Translations under genes and position numbers: made by a program | The notes under the pieces: generated by a model | The model's input: the letters and a program-made list of their open reading frames with translations, nothing else | Databases searched by the model: none | Told to the model about the DNA's origin: nothing | Origin: Sinomonas terrae | Lineage (GTDB): Bacteria; Actinomycetota; Actinomycetes; Actinomycetales; Micrococcaceae | NCBI RefSeq assembly: GCF_022539255.1 | Contig: NZ_JAKZBV010000001.1 | Coordinates: 248,001 to 312,000 of the forward strand | Length of the DNA stretch: 64,000 nt | Reading direction: 5' to 3' | Shown here: in pieces, positions 1 to 7,879 of the stretch | Layout of the letters: every line of letters starts with the position of its first letter | How positions within the stretch are numbered: position 1 is the stretch's first letter

Positions 1-847
1 CCACGGCACCTACGTGATCCCCACCGGGGCCGCGTCCGCCGCTGACAAGACGGGCGTGGCCAGACACGTTCGAGGAGGCCCCAGCATGGGCCCAGCCGTC
101 AGCAGGACCAAGCCAACGGGCGCCGGCTGCCGCTGTCCGCTCCAGCTTGAAGCAGGGCGAAGGCGAACCCTGGCAGCCATCAGGGCGGCGAGCCATTGCA
201 CGCTCGCATCAGGCCTCCTCTTGGGTGGACCAGACGTCGTGTGACGATGTGCCCGCCGCCTGAAGCCGCAGTATCCAATGAGCCCGTTACTCGTCCTGAG
301 GATATTCAGCATGTAACGGTTCCTGCGCACCATGGGCCTTGGCGAAAAGCAGAGAACGGCTGCATATTGTCTGCCGCGCGTGCATTGGCCTTTGACGTCA
401 ATGCAGCGAGTCGTCGGCAGAATACGGCGCCGGTATTCGTCAAGAACCGCAGGGAATCGACAGCGCGGACAATATAAACGAGACCCCTCTTTTTTTCATG
501 GAGGCGCCACTTCGCTGAAGGCCAGCATCGGTACCCCAAACGGGTCCTTTGCCCCTAGTCGCGGGCTGGGCAAGTAGCCGAGTGCGTACCTGACGGGCGA
601 AACCAAGTGTCGGTGCGGGAGAGCCGGGGTCCTTTTCAGGTATCGACCACTCGTGTCCGGCTCAATTCCACTGCATAGGGTCGGGTGCAAGACGCTCAGA
701 CCACCCGGTTGGACCATGAATTCCTGCCGGGAAATGCGGGTCTGCTGGAGGGTGTCTTGAAGACGAAGTCGGCGATTTGGCTGCCTGGGATTTTCGCCGG
801 GCGGCTACAGCTCATCGCCTTTATCTGCTGGGTCTCGGGGTTTCAAC
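1..847. other. Left-edge stretch without a recognisable gene
   Basis: No recognised product. A plus-strand frame is open from base 2 to 244. Its first 20 or so codons end almost only in G/C and read like the tail of a gene entering from the left; after about base 62 this codon bias is lost, so it may be a decayed or frameshifted C-terminus. From 245 to 847 I find no frame with convincing codon bias and no ribosome site. Several short stretches here are less GC-rich than the rest of the window. Confidence 0.3.
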
Positions 848-1384
848 ATGCACAAATTCCCAAACGCTGGGAGGGTCACGGCTCTCACCGCGGCTTCGCC
901 CGGCCGTCGTCAGTTCAATGCCGATGCGATAGGACGATTGGCGCGACTTCTTCGTTTCGCGGGGGTAGGGGCGAGTGGGCTTGGGGTGAACCTCGCTGCT
1001 TTGGCACTGCTTCTGGCGGCGCACTTGGATTCCCCGGTCATCGGCGGGAACGCCGTCAGCGCGGTCTTGGCCACACAGATCGCGGTCGCGTGGAATTTTG
1101 CCCTGACCGAGCGCTGGGTGTTCAAGGGGCATCCGGGTCATTGGGGGCGGCGGCTTCTGCCGTTCTGGGTGATCAGCTGCGCAACGCTGCTCGCCCAATT
1201 GCCGCTTGCTGCGGTGCTTCAGCCGCTGCTGGAGGGTTCCTACCTCCTGGCCACAGCAGCCGCTGTGTGCGCCCTTGTGACGACTCGTTTCGCCGTCTGT
1301 GATCTTTGGCTCTACCGCCGCCGCCCGGCCCCCGCAGGCGCGCATGCCTGCAGCCCAGACGGTCGGAGGGGAGTCTCCAAGTGA
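848..1384 (+). CDS. GtrA-like membrane protein
   Basis: A 178-residue protein with about four hydrophobic segments, starting around residue 30 (RLLRFAGVGASGLGVNLAAL), and the GtrA-type block AWNFALTERWVF near residue 80. GtrA-family proteins are small four-helix membrane proteins that work with glycosyltransferases, in the best known cases helping to flip lipid-linked sugars during modification of surface polysaccharide. The stop overlaps the GTG start of the next gene (GTGA), which supports a shared operon with the two glycosyltransferases that follow. The ATG at 848 has no strong ribosome site, so the real start could be slightly further downstream. Confidence 0.8.
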   Translation: MHKFPNAGRVTALTAASPGRRQFNADAIGRLARLLRFAGVGASGLGVNLAALALLLAAHLDSPVIGGNAVSAVLATQIAVAWNFALTERWVFKGHPGHWGRRLLPFWVISCATLLAQLPLAAVLQPLLEGSYLLATAAAVCALVTTRFAVCDLWLYRRRPAPAGAHACSPDGRRGVSK

Positions 1385-2670
1385 GCGTGTTGGTCTTATT
1401 CCTTGTGCTGGGTGCCGCCCTGCTGTTCGTGGTCTGCGGGGGAACTCTCTGGTGGATGCTCCACGCCTGGCGGACCCCAGAGAACTACGAGTCAACCAAC
1501 TTCCCGGTGGACGATGTGCCGAATCGGTATTCCTTCTCGCTGATCGTTCCCTGCCGAGACGAACCGTACGAGGTCATGGCTGCGACCGTCCAGCGCCTCC
1601 TGGACCAGACCCATGGCCGAGTCGAGATCGTGGTCTCCGTGGGCGACGACGATCCGGACACAGCCGACCGGGCTTGGATCCTCGCCTCTCTTCATCCGCA
1701 CCGGGTGAAGGTGTCGGTCAATGCCGACCCGGTCAAGAACAAGCCTCGTCAGCTCAATTCGGCGCTTCAGCTGTGCACGGGAGACATCGTCGGGATCATC
1801 GACGCAGAGTCGCTGACCGCTCCCGGGCTGCTGGCCCGAATCGACGCCACGTTCCAGTTCGCCCGCGCGGATGTCGTTCAGGGCGCAGTTCATCTGGTCA
1901 ACTACCGCACCCGCTGGTTTACCCTCCGCAACTGCCTCGAGTACCGCATCTGGTTCCGATCGCGCCTGCACGGGCACGCAAACTCCGGCTTCATCCCCCT
2001 CGGCGGGAACACCGTCTTCGTGTGGCGCCATCTCCTCGAACAGGTGGGCGGCTGGGACGGCGACTGCCTCGCCGAGGACTGTGAGATCGGTGTGCGGCTC
2101 TCGGCCCTGGGCAAGCACGTCGTCTGCGTCTACGACCCCGTGCTCACAACGCTGGAAGAGGCGCCGACGACAGTCCAGGCCTTCGTCAAGCAGCGGACCC
2201 GCTGGAGTCTCGGATTCATGCAGGTACTCGCCAAGGGGGACTGGAAGAAGCTCCCCAGCTGGCATCGACGCCTGCACGGTTGGTGGACACTGGTCCAGCA
2301 GTACGCGATCGCACTCGCCGGCCTGCTCCTGCCCATCGCCTTCGTGACGGCAGTCGCCTGCTCCCTTCCCACCGGCATCGTGATGATCACTTACGCTCCG
2401 CTCATCCCGCTGATGCTCACCATGGTCTTCGAGGTCCTCGTGCTGCGCGAGTTCGGGCACGACATGAACTTCAAGATCGGACTGCGCGACTATGCGCTCC
2501 TGATCGTCTCGACTCCGTTCTACCAGGCTCTGGTCCTCTACTCCGCTGTGGCGGCCGCGGGCAGGTTCCAGCGTCGGAACTTCGCCTGGGACAAGACCCC
2601 CCACATGGGGACGCACTTGGGCCTGGCCGCCGACATCACCAACATCCGGGAGCAGGGTGCACAGGCGTGA
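1381..2670 (+). CDS. Processive family-2 glycosyltransferase
   Basis: A 429-residue membrane glycosyltransferase. I chose the GTG at 1381 because a GGAGGGGAG ribosome site precedes it and it overlaps the upstream stop. There is one N-terminal helix (about 3-25), then a GT-A catalytic domain with the processive-enzyme set: D in VGDDD (88-92), DAE at 141-143, the acceptor-base motif AEDCE (231-235) and QRTRW (271-275, the QxxRW motif), followed by C-terminal helices. This pattern is shared by cellulose-, hyaluronan- and related beta-glycan synthases, so it probably polymerises or adds a sugar at the inner membrane face from a nucleotide-sugar donor. The substrate cannot be read from sequence. 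The next gene starts within its stop codon. Confidence 0.88.
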   Translation: MSVLVLFLVLGAALLFVVCGGTLWWMLHAWRTPENYESTNFPVDDVPNRYSFSLIVPCRDEPYEVMAATVQRLLDQTHGRVEIVVSVGDDDPDTADRAWILASLHPHRVKVSVNADPVKNKPRQLNSALQLCTGDIVGIIDAESLTAPGLLARIDATFQFARADVVQGAVHLVNYRTRWFTLRNCLEYRIWFRSRLHGHANSGFIPLGGNTVFVWRHLLEQVGGWDGDCLAEDCEIGVRLSALGKHVVCVYDPVLTTLEEAPTTVQAFVKQRTRWSLGFMQVLAKGDWKKLPSWHRRLHGWWTLVQQYAIALAGLLLPIAFVTAVACSLPTGIVMITYAPLIPLMLTMVFEVLVLREFGHDMNFKIGLRDYALLIVSTPFYQALVLYSAVAAAGRFQRRNFAWDKTPHMGTHLGLAADITNIREQGAQA

Positions 2671-4350
2671 CGGCGATCCAGGAGAGCACTCGCAACACCC
2701 ACCTGACCGGGACAGCAGCCCCTCCTCAGGTGATGACCCCCGGCGCTTCGCCGCGCTTCCGGCATCGCCTCCTGAATGCGGTGCCCCTCACCATCGTCCT
2801 CACGCTGGTGGCTGTCCTCTACGGGGTGAATCTGAGCGGATACCCGGAGTTCGTCAACGACGATGAGGGCACCTACTTCGCGCAGGCGTGGGCGGTGGCC
2901 AACGAGGGGGCCATGGCTCACTACACATACTGGTATGACCACCCACCCCTTGGGTGGATCCAGCTGGCGGTACTGCTCAAGCCGCTCCAGTGGATCTGGG
3001 GCGGCAATACCTTTCCCGTCGAGACCGCCGGCCGCGGCATGATGACGCTTGTCGCCATCTTCTCAGCGGCACTGATCTACAAGATCGCCCGTAACCTCGG
3101 AGTGCCCAGATCCGTTTCCCTCGTGACCCCGCTGGTCTGGGCGCTGTGTCCGTTGACGATCAACCTCGGTCGCCAGATCTTCCTGGACAACATCTCGATG
3201 GTCTGGCTGCTTGCCTCCTTCGCCCTGGTCACGGGAAAGCCAAAGCTCCAGTACCACGTGGCGGCCGGGGCCGCGTTCGGTGTTGCGGTCCTGAGCAAGG
3301 AGACGGCCGCCGTGGCCTTGCCCGCGGTCCTGACGGCTCTCTGGTCGTTCTCCTGGGCTCGAACCCGCGCCTTCTCGATCGCTGGGTTCCTGGGCACAGG
3401 GGCCTTCGTGGTCTCAGGATGGTTGCTGTTCGCGGCAATCAAGAACGAACTGCTCCCAGGACCCGGCCACGTTTCGCTCTGGGATGCCATCGTATGGCAG
3501 CTCCACGGCCGTGGCGGTGGAGGCTTCATATTCACCGAGGGCTCGGGCGCGAACGACCTGCTCATGGGATGGCTCGGCCAGGACCCGTATCTGGTCATAG
3601 CAGGGATGCTGATGAGCGTCGTGGGGCTGTTCCTGGGACGGTTGCGCGGCATCGCACTGGTTCCGGTGATGTACCTCGTCGTGGCGCTGCGTGGGGGCTA
3701 ACATCCCCGGGATGTACATCATCACCCCGCTGCCTTTCTTCGCATTGACCATCGTCTACCTCACATGGAGGTTATGGCATGCAGCGAGTCTTCGAGCCCC
3801 TGCGATCAGGTGGACGGCTCGTGCCGTCATCGCAGCCCTGGTCTCCGCCTCCCTCGTCGTCATCACTCCGTCCTGGGCGCCCGTATCGGCTAACGCCCTG
3901 ACCGAGAACCAGAACGTCCCCTACGAGGAGGCCCTCGCCTACGTCGACGCCCATCTGCCTCGGAACACCACCGTTCTCACCGACGACGACTCGTGGAACG
4001 ACCTGGTGAAGATGGGGTGGAGCGCCAACGGCTGGTCCGGGCCGATCTGGCACTTCAAGCTCGACCGAGACCCCATAGCCCAGACGGAGAACCTTCCCGG
4101 CAGCTGGAAGGACGTCGACTACATTCTCCTGAGCCGTCCCATGGAAGTGTTCGTCGGCACCCCGATCCTGAGTCAGAAGGAGGCTCCCCTCGCATACGCC
4201 GCACTCTCTCACAGCGAACTCGTCAAAGCATGGGGCCCCGTCGGACTTCAGGTTCGCCTGCTGAAGGTGAACCCCGACATGAATCCCGTCGACCCCGAAT
4301 GGATGCGCATGCACCCTGACCGGGCACCCACAGCCGCCATTTCGCCTTGA
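2667..4350 (+). pseudogene. Frameshifted membrane glycosyltransferase (GT39/ArnT type)
   Basis: Two adjacent frames together make one family-length protein. Part one (2667-3701, GTG start overlapping the previous stop) has the conserved first-loop acidic motif DDEG near residues 65-68 and many helices, as in polyprenyl-phosphate-sugar-dependent transferases. Part two (3691-4350) continues with helices and a soluble periplasmic tail. The switch lies at a run of five G (about 3692-3696); removing one G joins the frames as ALRGANIPGMY. This is either a real inactivating +1 shift, a phase-variable tract, or a sequencing error. Keeping the reading frame in part two suggests the lesion is recent or artificial. 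Neighbours suggest a role in surface glycan or cell-wall glycosylation. Confidence 0.7.
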
Positions 4351-4946
4351 CTGCAAATTACCTCGTGTTCGAGCGGGCTCCCGACAAAAGGTTCACGTTC
4401 GGCAGTGATGCCATCACGAACTCCTACACCAGATGGGGGAAGCCGAGGAAGTTGGTCGAGGCTAAGGCCGAGTTGAGCGAGGAGCAGAAGGGCCGCTATT
4501 TCAACCCGCCGTACACGGTCGGCAGTGCCATGATCTGGCCAGTCAGGAAAACCCACCGGCCCGCCCTGAACACCGCCAAGGGAATGAGACTACGGATCGC
4601 GGACCGTATCGACCTAACTCTGGAATGCATCCGGCGCCACTACGCTGGGGAGCCAGCCAGTCCCCTCGCCGACGTCATCAGCAACTACGCGGACTTCTTC
4701 AACCTCTTCTGCACGTTTGAGCAGTTCGTGGAGTTCTTCCACCTCCAGGATCTCGTAACGCCGGAGGGAAGGATCGCCTTCTTCCTAGAGGAGGATGAGA
4801 ACTTCAGGCGCCCCGGCGTCCCGACCACAAAGGACGAGTACATCAGGGTTCGGGAAGCTTCGCTGAAGTTCATAACGCTGCGGGGCAACCGGATGGCCGA
4901 CTGGGTCGAGAAGAACCATCCCGAGATTAAGGTCCGACGGCATTGA
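4347..4946 (+). CDS. DUF6994-like protein of unknown function
   Basis: A 199-residue soluble protein. Blocks such as FTFGSDAITNSYTRW, the middle RIADRIDLTLECIRRHY and NYADFFNLFCTFEQFVEFF followed by LQDLV resemble the DUF6994 family as I remember it, a widespread actinobacterial family without known function. The TTG at 4347 overlaps the previous stop (TTGA), continuing the chain of coupled starts from 1381 onward; a GTG at 4365 is the alternative. The N-terminus looks shorter than in typical family members. Nothing in the sequence shows a catalytic motif, and membership of the glycosyltransferase operon may be positional only. Confidence 0.65.
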   Translation: MTANYLVFERAPDKRFTFGSDAITNSYTRWGKPRKLVEAKAELSEEQKGRYFNPPYTVGSAMIWPVRKTHRPALNTAKGMRLRIADRIDLTLECIRRHYAGEPASPLADVISNYADFFNLFCTFEQFVEFFHLQDLVTPEGRIAFFLEEDENFRRPGVPTTKDEYIRVREASLKFITLRGNRMADWVEKNHPEIKVRRH

Positions 4947-5380
4947 ACAACAACGTTCCCACCAGCCCCTGACGATGTCGCGAGGACGAGGCGTATAGCC
5001 TCGGGACACTCAGGCGATCCACCCGCGGAGGATGCGGCAGCCCGACGTCGCATCCTGTCTAGACCTCGCCCAAAGGAGTTGCGGAAGCCGGAAAAGGACC
5101 CTGTGGATCCCAGCGGTAAAAGGCGTGGTCTCCGCCGGACCATCCAGCAGATACGGCGCCTCGCAGCGGTGCGAGAGGCGTGGAGACCGCTGCCGGCCGC
5201 CTCGGGACCATCCTGCCCTCGGGGACGTCTGCACTGGTGTTTCTGTGCTTGCGGATGGGCCGGACGGTCCCTACCCTCGTGACATCAGATGGGACCGGGA
5301 TTCCGGAGGCCTGGGATGGTGCCAGAAGCCAGGACGGCCTGCACCCGCCAGATGGACGCGCTCAACGGTGCGGGGTGCCG
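4947..5380. other. Intergenic stretch before the LuxR-type gene
   Basis: About 430 bases with no supported gene. The frame of the downstream regulator stays open back to 5180, so an earlier start is possible, but the extra N-terminal residues do not look like any part of the domain and have no ribosome site. No clear terminator or operator seen. Confidence 0.4.
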
Positions 5381-6241
5381 ATGATGGAACCTGCCGCACG
5401 GCTCGCAGCAGAGCTAGCCGGACTCGCCGACCGAGACGAGTACCTGGGCGCGGCGAGCGAGATGCTGATGAAGCTCTTCCCCTCGGACCACGTCGTCTAC
5501 AACATCCTCGACGCCCGCTCGCCCTCCGCACGGGTTCTGAGCTTCCCGGAGTACGAGGACGGCAATCTCTCGGAAGCCTTCCTCTCTGTCTGCGACGACC
5601 ACCCGATCATCCTGAGCTACCTGGGCGACACCACCCCTGGTCTGTGGGCGCCGAGGCGGCTGAGCGACCTCGTCACCGACCTCGCCCTCTATCGGACACG
5701 CACCTACCGGGTGCTGCTCCGTCCCTACGGTGTCAACCGCAAGCTCGCCCTCATGACGGCAGACCCGTCCTCCGGCGTGGGAAGCGCATGGGGCATGAAC
5801 CGCTTCGACTGGGACTACACGGACAGGGAACTGGAGCTCGCCCAGCACATCCAGCCGATGCTGCGCCTGCTGGAAGCTGCCTTCCCGGCGGGAGGCCCGG
5901 GAGGGCGGCCGCGGAACAGGGCCGAGGACTTCTCCCTCACGCCGCGGGAACAGCAGGTCCTAGACCTGTTGGGGAAGGGGCTCAGCGGCATCTCGATCGG
6001 CTGGCTGCTGGGCATCAGCCCGAGGACGGTGGCGAAGCATCTGGAGAACGCCTACGCCAAGCTCGGCTGCACGAACAGGCTCGATGCGCTGCGCCTCCTC
6101 GATGGCCGATGGCGGGCTACGTATTTTTGCGTATTCTCCAGCCGATTCCCGCGAGGATATAAAGGACATGGGGCCGCAGCGGTCCGGGCGAGTAGCGGCG
6201 CACGGGCCGCGGGCCGCGCCCCACGCGCATCCTCGACCTAG
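5381..6241 (+). CDS. LuxR-family transcriptional regulator
   Basis: 286 residues from the ATG at 5381 (MMEPAARL). The C-terminal third carries a typical LuxR helix-turn-helix: LTPREQQVLDLLGKGLS, then ISIGWLLGISPRTVAKHLEN and AYAKLGCTNRLDAL. The N-terminal 180 residues are a sensor-like domain that I cannot assign; it lacks a receiver domain with phosphorylation motif and lacks an obvious autoinducer-binding signature. After the usual end of the DNA-binding domain the frame runs on for about 40 low-complexity residues, which may reflect a lost stop or a late frameshift. It stands alone, so its target is unknown. Confidence 0.78.
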   Translation: MMEPAARLAAELAGLADRDEYLGAASEMLMKLFPSDHVVYNILDARSPSARVLSFPEYEDGNLSEAFLSVCDDHPIILSYLGDTTPGLWAPRRLSDLVTDLALYRTRTYRVLLRPYGVNRKLALMTADPSSGVGSAWGMNRFDWDYTDRELELAQHIQPMLRLLEAAFPAGGPGGRPRNRAEDFSLTPREQQVLDLLGKGLSGISIGWLLGISPRTVAKHLENAYAKLGCTNRLDALRLLDGRWRATYFCVFSSRFPRGYKGHGAAAVRASSGARAAGRAPRASST

Positions 6242-6279
6242 AGGCATGCCGGGCGAGCCTGCCGGAAAGAGGGGGATCC

Positions 6280-6684
6280 GTGCGCACGCATCCTGTAGCC
6301 GGCCCTCTGAGGCACCGTCCCGTCAGCACGCTCTACATCCCAGCGCACCGCCCTGCTGCCGCCCGCCATGCGCCCCCGGCCCATCGGGCGGGGGAGACGG
6401 GGAGGGACGATCGGCACTGGGCGCCGGCCGTAGCCGTCTGCGCACTTGCTGGAGTCCTGGCGGCCGCCCTCCTCGGCGCTGCGCCCGAGGCATCCACCGG
6501 GGAGGGCCCGGCCAGCGTCCCGTGGCGGGCGGCCACACCGGCGGGGCTGCTCTCCACAGCAGGGGTGCAAGCCCACCGCTCCGTGCTCGCTGATGGCACT
6601 GGGCCGCTGGTGCAGCCGCTCGCCAGCACACCGCTCGTGCTGCCCGTCCCGCACTTCATCCATCTGCCGTACCGGCAGAGGTGA
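6280..6684 (+). CDS. Hypothetical protein with one membrane segment
   Basis: I do not recognise this 134-residue protein. A GTG start follows a purine-rich GGAAAGAGGGGG site. The first 45 residues are basic and proline-rich, followed by one hydrophobic segment (about 48-66, WAPAVAVCALAGVLAAALLG) and an extracytoplasmic tail rich in A, P, L and V. This is a common shape for small actinobacterial envelope proteins. The last 28 bases overlap the decayed patatin remnant on the other strand. It could also be a chance frame in GC-rich DNA. Confidence 0.4.
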   Translation: MRTHPVAGPLRHRPVSTLYIPAHRPAAARHAPPAHRAGETGRDDRHWAPAVAVCALAGVLAAALLGAAPEASTGEGPASVPWRAATPAGLLSTAGVQAHRSVLADGTGPLVQPLASTPLVLPVPHFIHLPYRQR

Positions 6685-6889
6685 CGCCTCGTGCTGGCCA
6701 GCCGTCGCGGCTAGCCAGGTCACGGATCCGATCCGCTTCCTGAAGGTCTCGGCGAAGTCCTGCGCGGGCCGCTGCCGGCCGTGCCCGCGCTCGAGGCGAG
6801 CAGCAGCTGGTCATCCACGCCAGGCCTGTCAGGCCGCCACCGCCGAACACTACGGCGGTACTGCTCGACCCCGTAGGCTCTTCCGTCAC
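6656..6889 (-). pseudogene. Patatin-like phospholipase N-terminal remnant
   Basis: Reading leftwards from a GTG at 6889 that overlaps the stop of the acetyltransferase gene (GTGA), the first 30 residues contain TAVVFGGGGLTGLAWMT. This is the glycine-rich oxyanion loop that begins patatin-like lipid acyl hydrolases. The homology ends right after WMT. The expected GTSAG serine motif is missing, and the rest of the frame is arginine-rich noise before a stop at 6656. I read this as the start of a patatin gene, once co-transcribed with the acetyltransferase, whose remainder has been deleted or scrambled. A 7-bp inverted repeat (6839-6845/6853-6859) lies within it. Confidence 0.55.
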
Positions 6890-7464
6890 GGCTCGAGGAT
6901 CCGCTGGTACATGCGGTGGTCCTGCCATTCGCCGGCGATGCGCAGATACGCCTTCGCGAGCCCGTAGGGCTCGAAACCGTTTTTGGCCAGCACGCGCTGC
7001 GAGGGCATGTTGCGGGGGAGCGTGGCGGCCTCGATCCTGTGCAGGCCGAGGCCGTCCCGGGCGATCTCCAGCACAGCCGCGACCGCTTCGGTCATGATCC
7101 CGCGCCCTTGAACTCGTTCGGCGATCCAGTAGCCGAGGTGGGCGTTCTGGAAGGCGCCGCGGACGATGGAGGTCAGGGTCGCCTTGCCGACGATCGATTC
7201 GCCCTGGGCGAGGACGAGCGGCAGCTCGGTCCCGCGGACGAGCTCCCCGAGGGAGTGGGCGACGGCGTGCTTCTGGCCTTCCTCGGTGTAGTGCCCCTCG
7301 GGGCGCTGGGGTTCCCATGGCGCGAGGTGAGCGCCGTTCAGGGAGTAGGCATCGGCCAGCGGGCCAGCGTCCTCGGCGCGCAGGAGCCGCAGCACTGTCC
7401 CGCCGGCGAGGGTCCTTTCGGCCTCCATCGGCACAGCATAACTGCGAGGCTCAACTCGGCCCAT
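6886..7464 (-). CDS. GNAT-family N-acetyltransferase (RimJ/RimL type)
   Basis: About 192 residues from the ATG at 7464; a second ATG at 7428 is equally possible and neither has a strong ribosome site. The fold signature is complete: LRLLRAEDAGPLADAY at the start, GKATLTSIVRG, HLGYWIAERVQGRGIMTEAVAAVLEIA (the acetyl-CoA-binding helix region) and RIEAATLPRNMPSQRVLAKNGF. These match ribosomal-protein-alanine acetyltransferase-like enzymes, which transfer acetyl from acetyl-CoA to an amino group; the target is not predictable. Its stop overlaps the start of the patatin remnant. Confidence 0.85.
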   Translation of the reverse strand: MGRVEPRSYAVPMEAERTLAGGTVLRLLRAEDAGPLADAYSLNGAHLAPWEPQRPEGHYTEEGQKHAVAHSLGELVRGTELPLVLAQGESIVGKATLTSIVRGAFQNAHLGYWIAERVQGRGIMTEAVAAVLEIARDGLGLHRIEAATLPRNMPSQRVLAKNGFEPYGLAKAYLRIAGEWQDHRMYQRILEP

Positions 7465-7554
7465 GATCGGGCCGGAGGACTTTGGTGCTTCGCCCCTTGC
7501 CGCCACGCCGAGCGCCGGGAGTCCATGCGCGCCGCGCGCCGTCGCGCTGTCCCG

Positions 7555-7846
7555 TCAGCCGGTTGCTTCTCCCGGATCCTGCTTGCGGTGCTCGGTGAGG
7601 ATCTTGGCGAGGGTGGCGAGGTCGGTGTGCACCTGCCGCTGGTACGCCTTCTCGATCAGCTTGTCGGCGATGCGTCCGAACACTCCGCCGAGGCCGGGGT
7701 CGGCTTATGCCCGGTAGGTCAGCCTTGCCCCGTCGCCCTCAACGGCGACCGTGGTGTCGATGGTGAAGCCGATCCTGCTGCCTTCAACGGTCTTGTCCAC
7801 AGTCTTCGTGGGCCGGTCATGCTCCGTGAGTTCGACGGTCCAGGTC
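7555..7846 (-). pseudogene. SRPBCC / polyketide-cyclase-like remnant
   Basis: A decayed gene read leftwards. Upstream of an internal TAA (within 7694-7702) the frame reads TVELTEHDRPTKTVDKTVEG and then IGFTIDTTVAVEGDGARLTYRA. The same frame continues after the stop with ADPGLGGVFGRIADKLIEKA and QRQVHTDLATLAKILTEH. That is the second half of an SRPBCC-domain (Bet v1-like) protein, including its C-terminal amphipathic helix. The first half is absent and sequence beyond about 7846 no longer matches. One nonsense mutation plus loss of the N-terminus make it non-functional. Confidence 0.65.
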
Positions 7847-7879
7847 AGTATTCGAGGTGTCCGACGACGGCCGAGGGTG

